A stretch of DNA of 5,695 nt. Source: an uncultured bacterium. GTDB taxonomy: Bacteria > Desulfobacterota > Desulfovibrionia > Desulfovibrionales > Desulfovibrionaceae. The notes beneath the pieces are model-generated. The model ran no database searches. It saw only the letters and a list, made by a program, of their open reading frames with translations, and had not been told where the DNA came from. Positions 5,606 through 5,695 of the stretch are shown here, in pieces. The stretch spans positions 1-5,695 of the forward strand of contig CAJMLK010000085.1 in the NCBI GenBank assembly GCA_905214305.1. The letters are read 5' to 3'. Position 1 is the first letter of the stretch, and the number at the start of each line of letters is the position of its first letter. Both the position numbers and the translations under genes were made by a program.

Positions 5606-5690
5606 GCCAGAGCAATTTCACTTTGAAATTGCTCTGGCGCCTGCGTGAGCAGACGTTCGCTACGGAGGCGTAAGCGCAGTTTATCTGCGC
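5606..5690 (+). repeat. Dispersed hairpin repeat, copy C (may continue past the window)
   Basis: The copy opens with a perfect 15-bp stem, GCCAGAGCAATTTCA and TGAAATTGCTCTGGC, with a 3-base CTT loop (5606-5638). A second stem-loop, GCGCAG-TTTAT-CTGCGC (5674-5690), closes the visible part. The bases between resemble copy A read on its minus strand. It lies upstream of tonB, outside any gene. The window ends five bases later, so the far end, which in copy A carries an inverted repeat, cannot be checked. Confidence 0.65.
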
Positions 5691-5695
5691 GGTTA

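Overview
The window is GC-rich bacterial DNA with three complete protein genes, all on the minus strand, separated by non-coding stretches of about 250-420 bases. Gene order, codon bias toward G/C in third positions, a SelB translation factor and a CoA-disulfide/persulfide reductase with a rhodanese domain together suggest an anaerobic sulfate-reducing deltaproteobacterium (Desulfovibrio-like). That assignment is inferred from gene content and style; no taxonomic marker is present.

Read in the direction of transcription (right to left), the layout is as follows. Positions 5448-5695 hold a non-coding leader with a terminator-like stem-loop facing the other way and one copy of a hairpin-containing repeat. 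Positions 4419-5447 encode a TonB-family energy transducer with an unusual N-terminal extension of about 100 residues, rich in cysteine. Positions 4152-4418 hold a second repeat copy and a candidate selB promoter overlapped by a perfect palindrome. Positions 2178-4151 encode SelB, the selenocysteine-specific elongation factor. Positions 1760-2177 hold structured sequence downstream of selB, a third repeat copy bounded by short inverted repeats, and the promoter region of the last gene. Positions 50-1759 encode an FAD- and NAD(P)H-dependent CoA-disulfide/persulfide reductase fused to rhodanese. A perfect AT-rich stem-loop follows its stop codon.

The three genes do not look like one operon. Each has its own ribosome binding site, the gaps are long, and the proteins act in different processes: outer-membrane transport energisation, selenoprotein translation, and sulfur/thiol redox. 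SelB needs selA, selC and selD, and TonB needs ExbB/ExbD; none of these is in the window.

No clearly new multi-gene system is visible. The most interesting material is non-coding: a dispersed repeat present three times, whose hairpin keeps its pairing through compensatory changes between copies, and a palindrome sitting on the probable selB promoter. The cysteine-rich, internally repeated N-terminus of the TonB protein is the most unusual coding feature.
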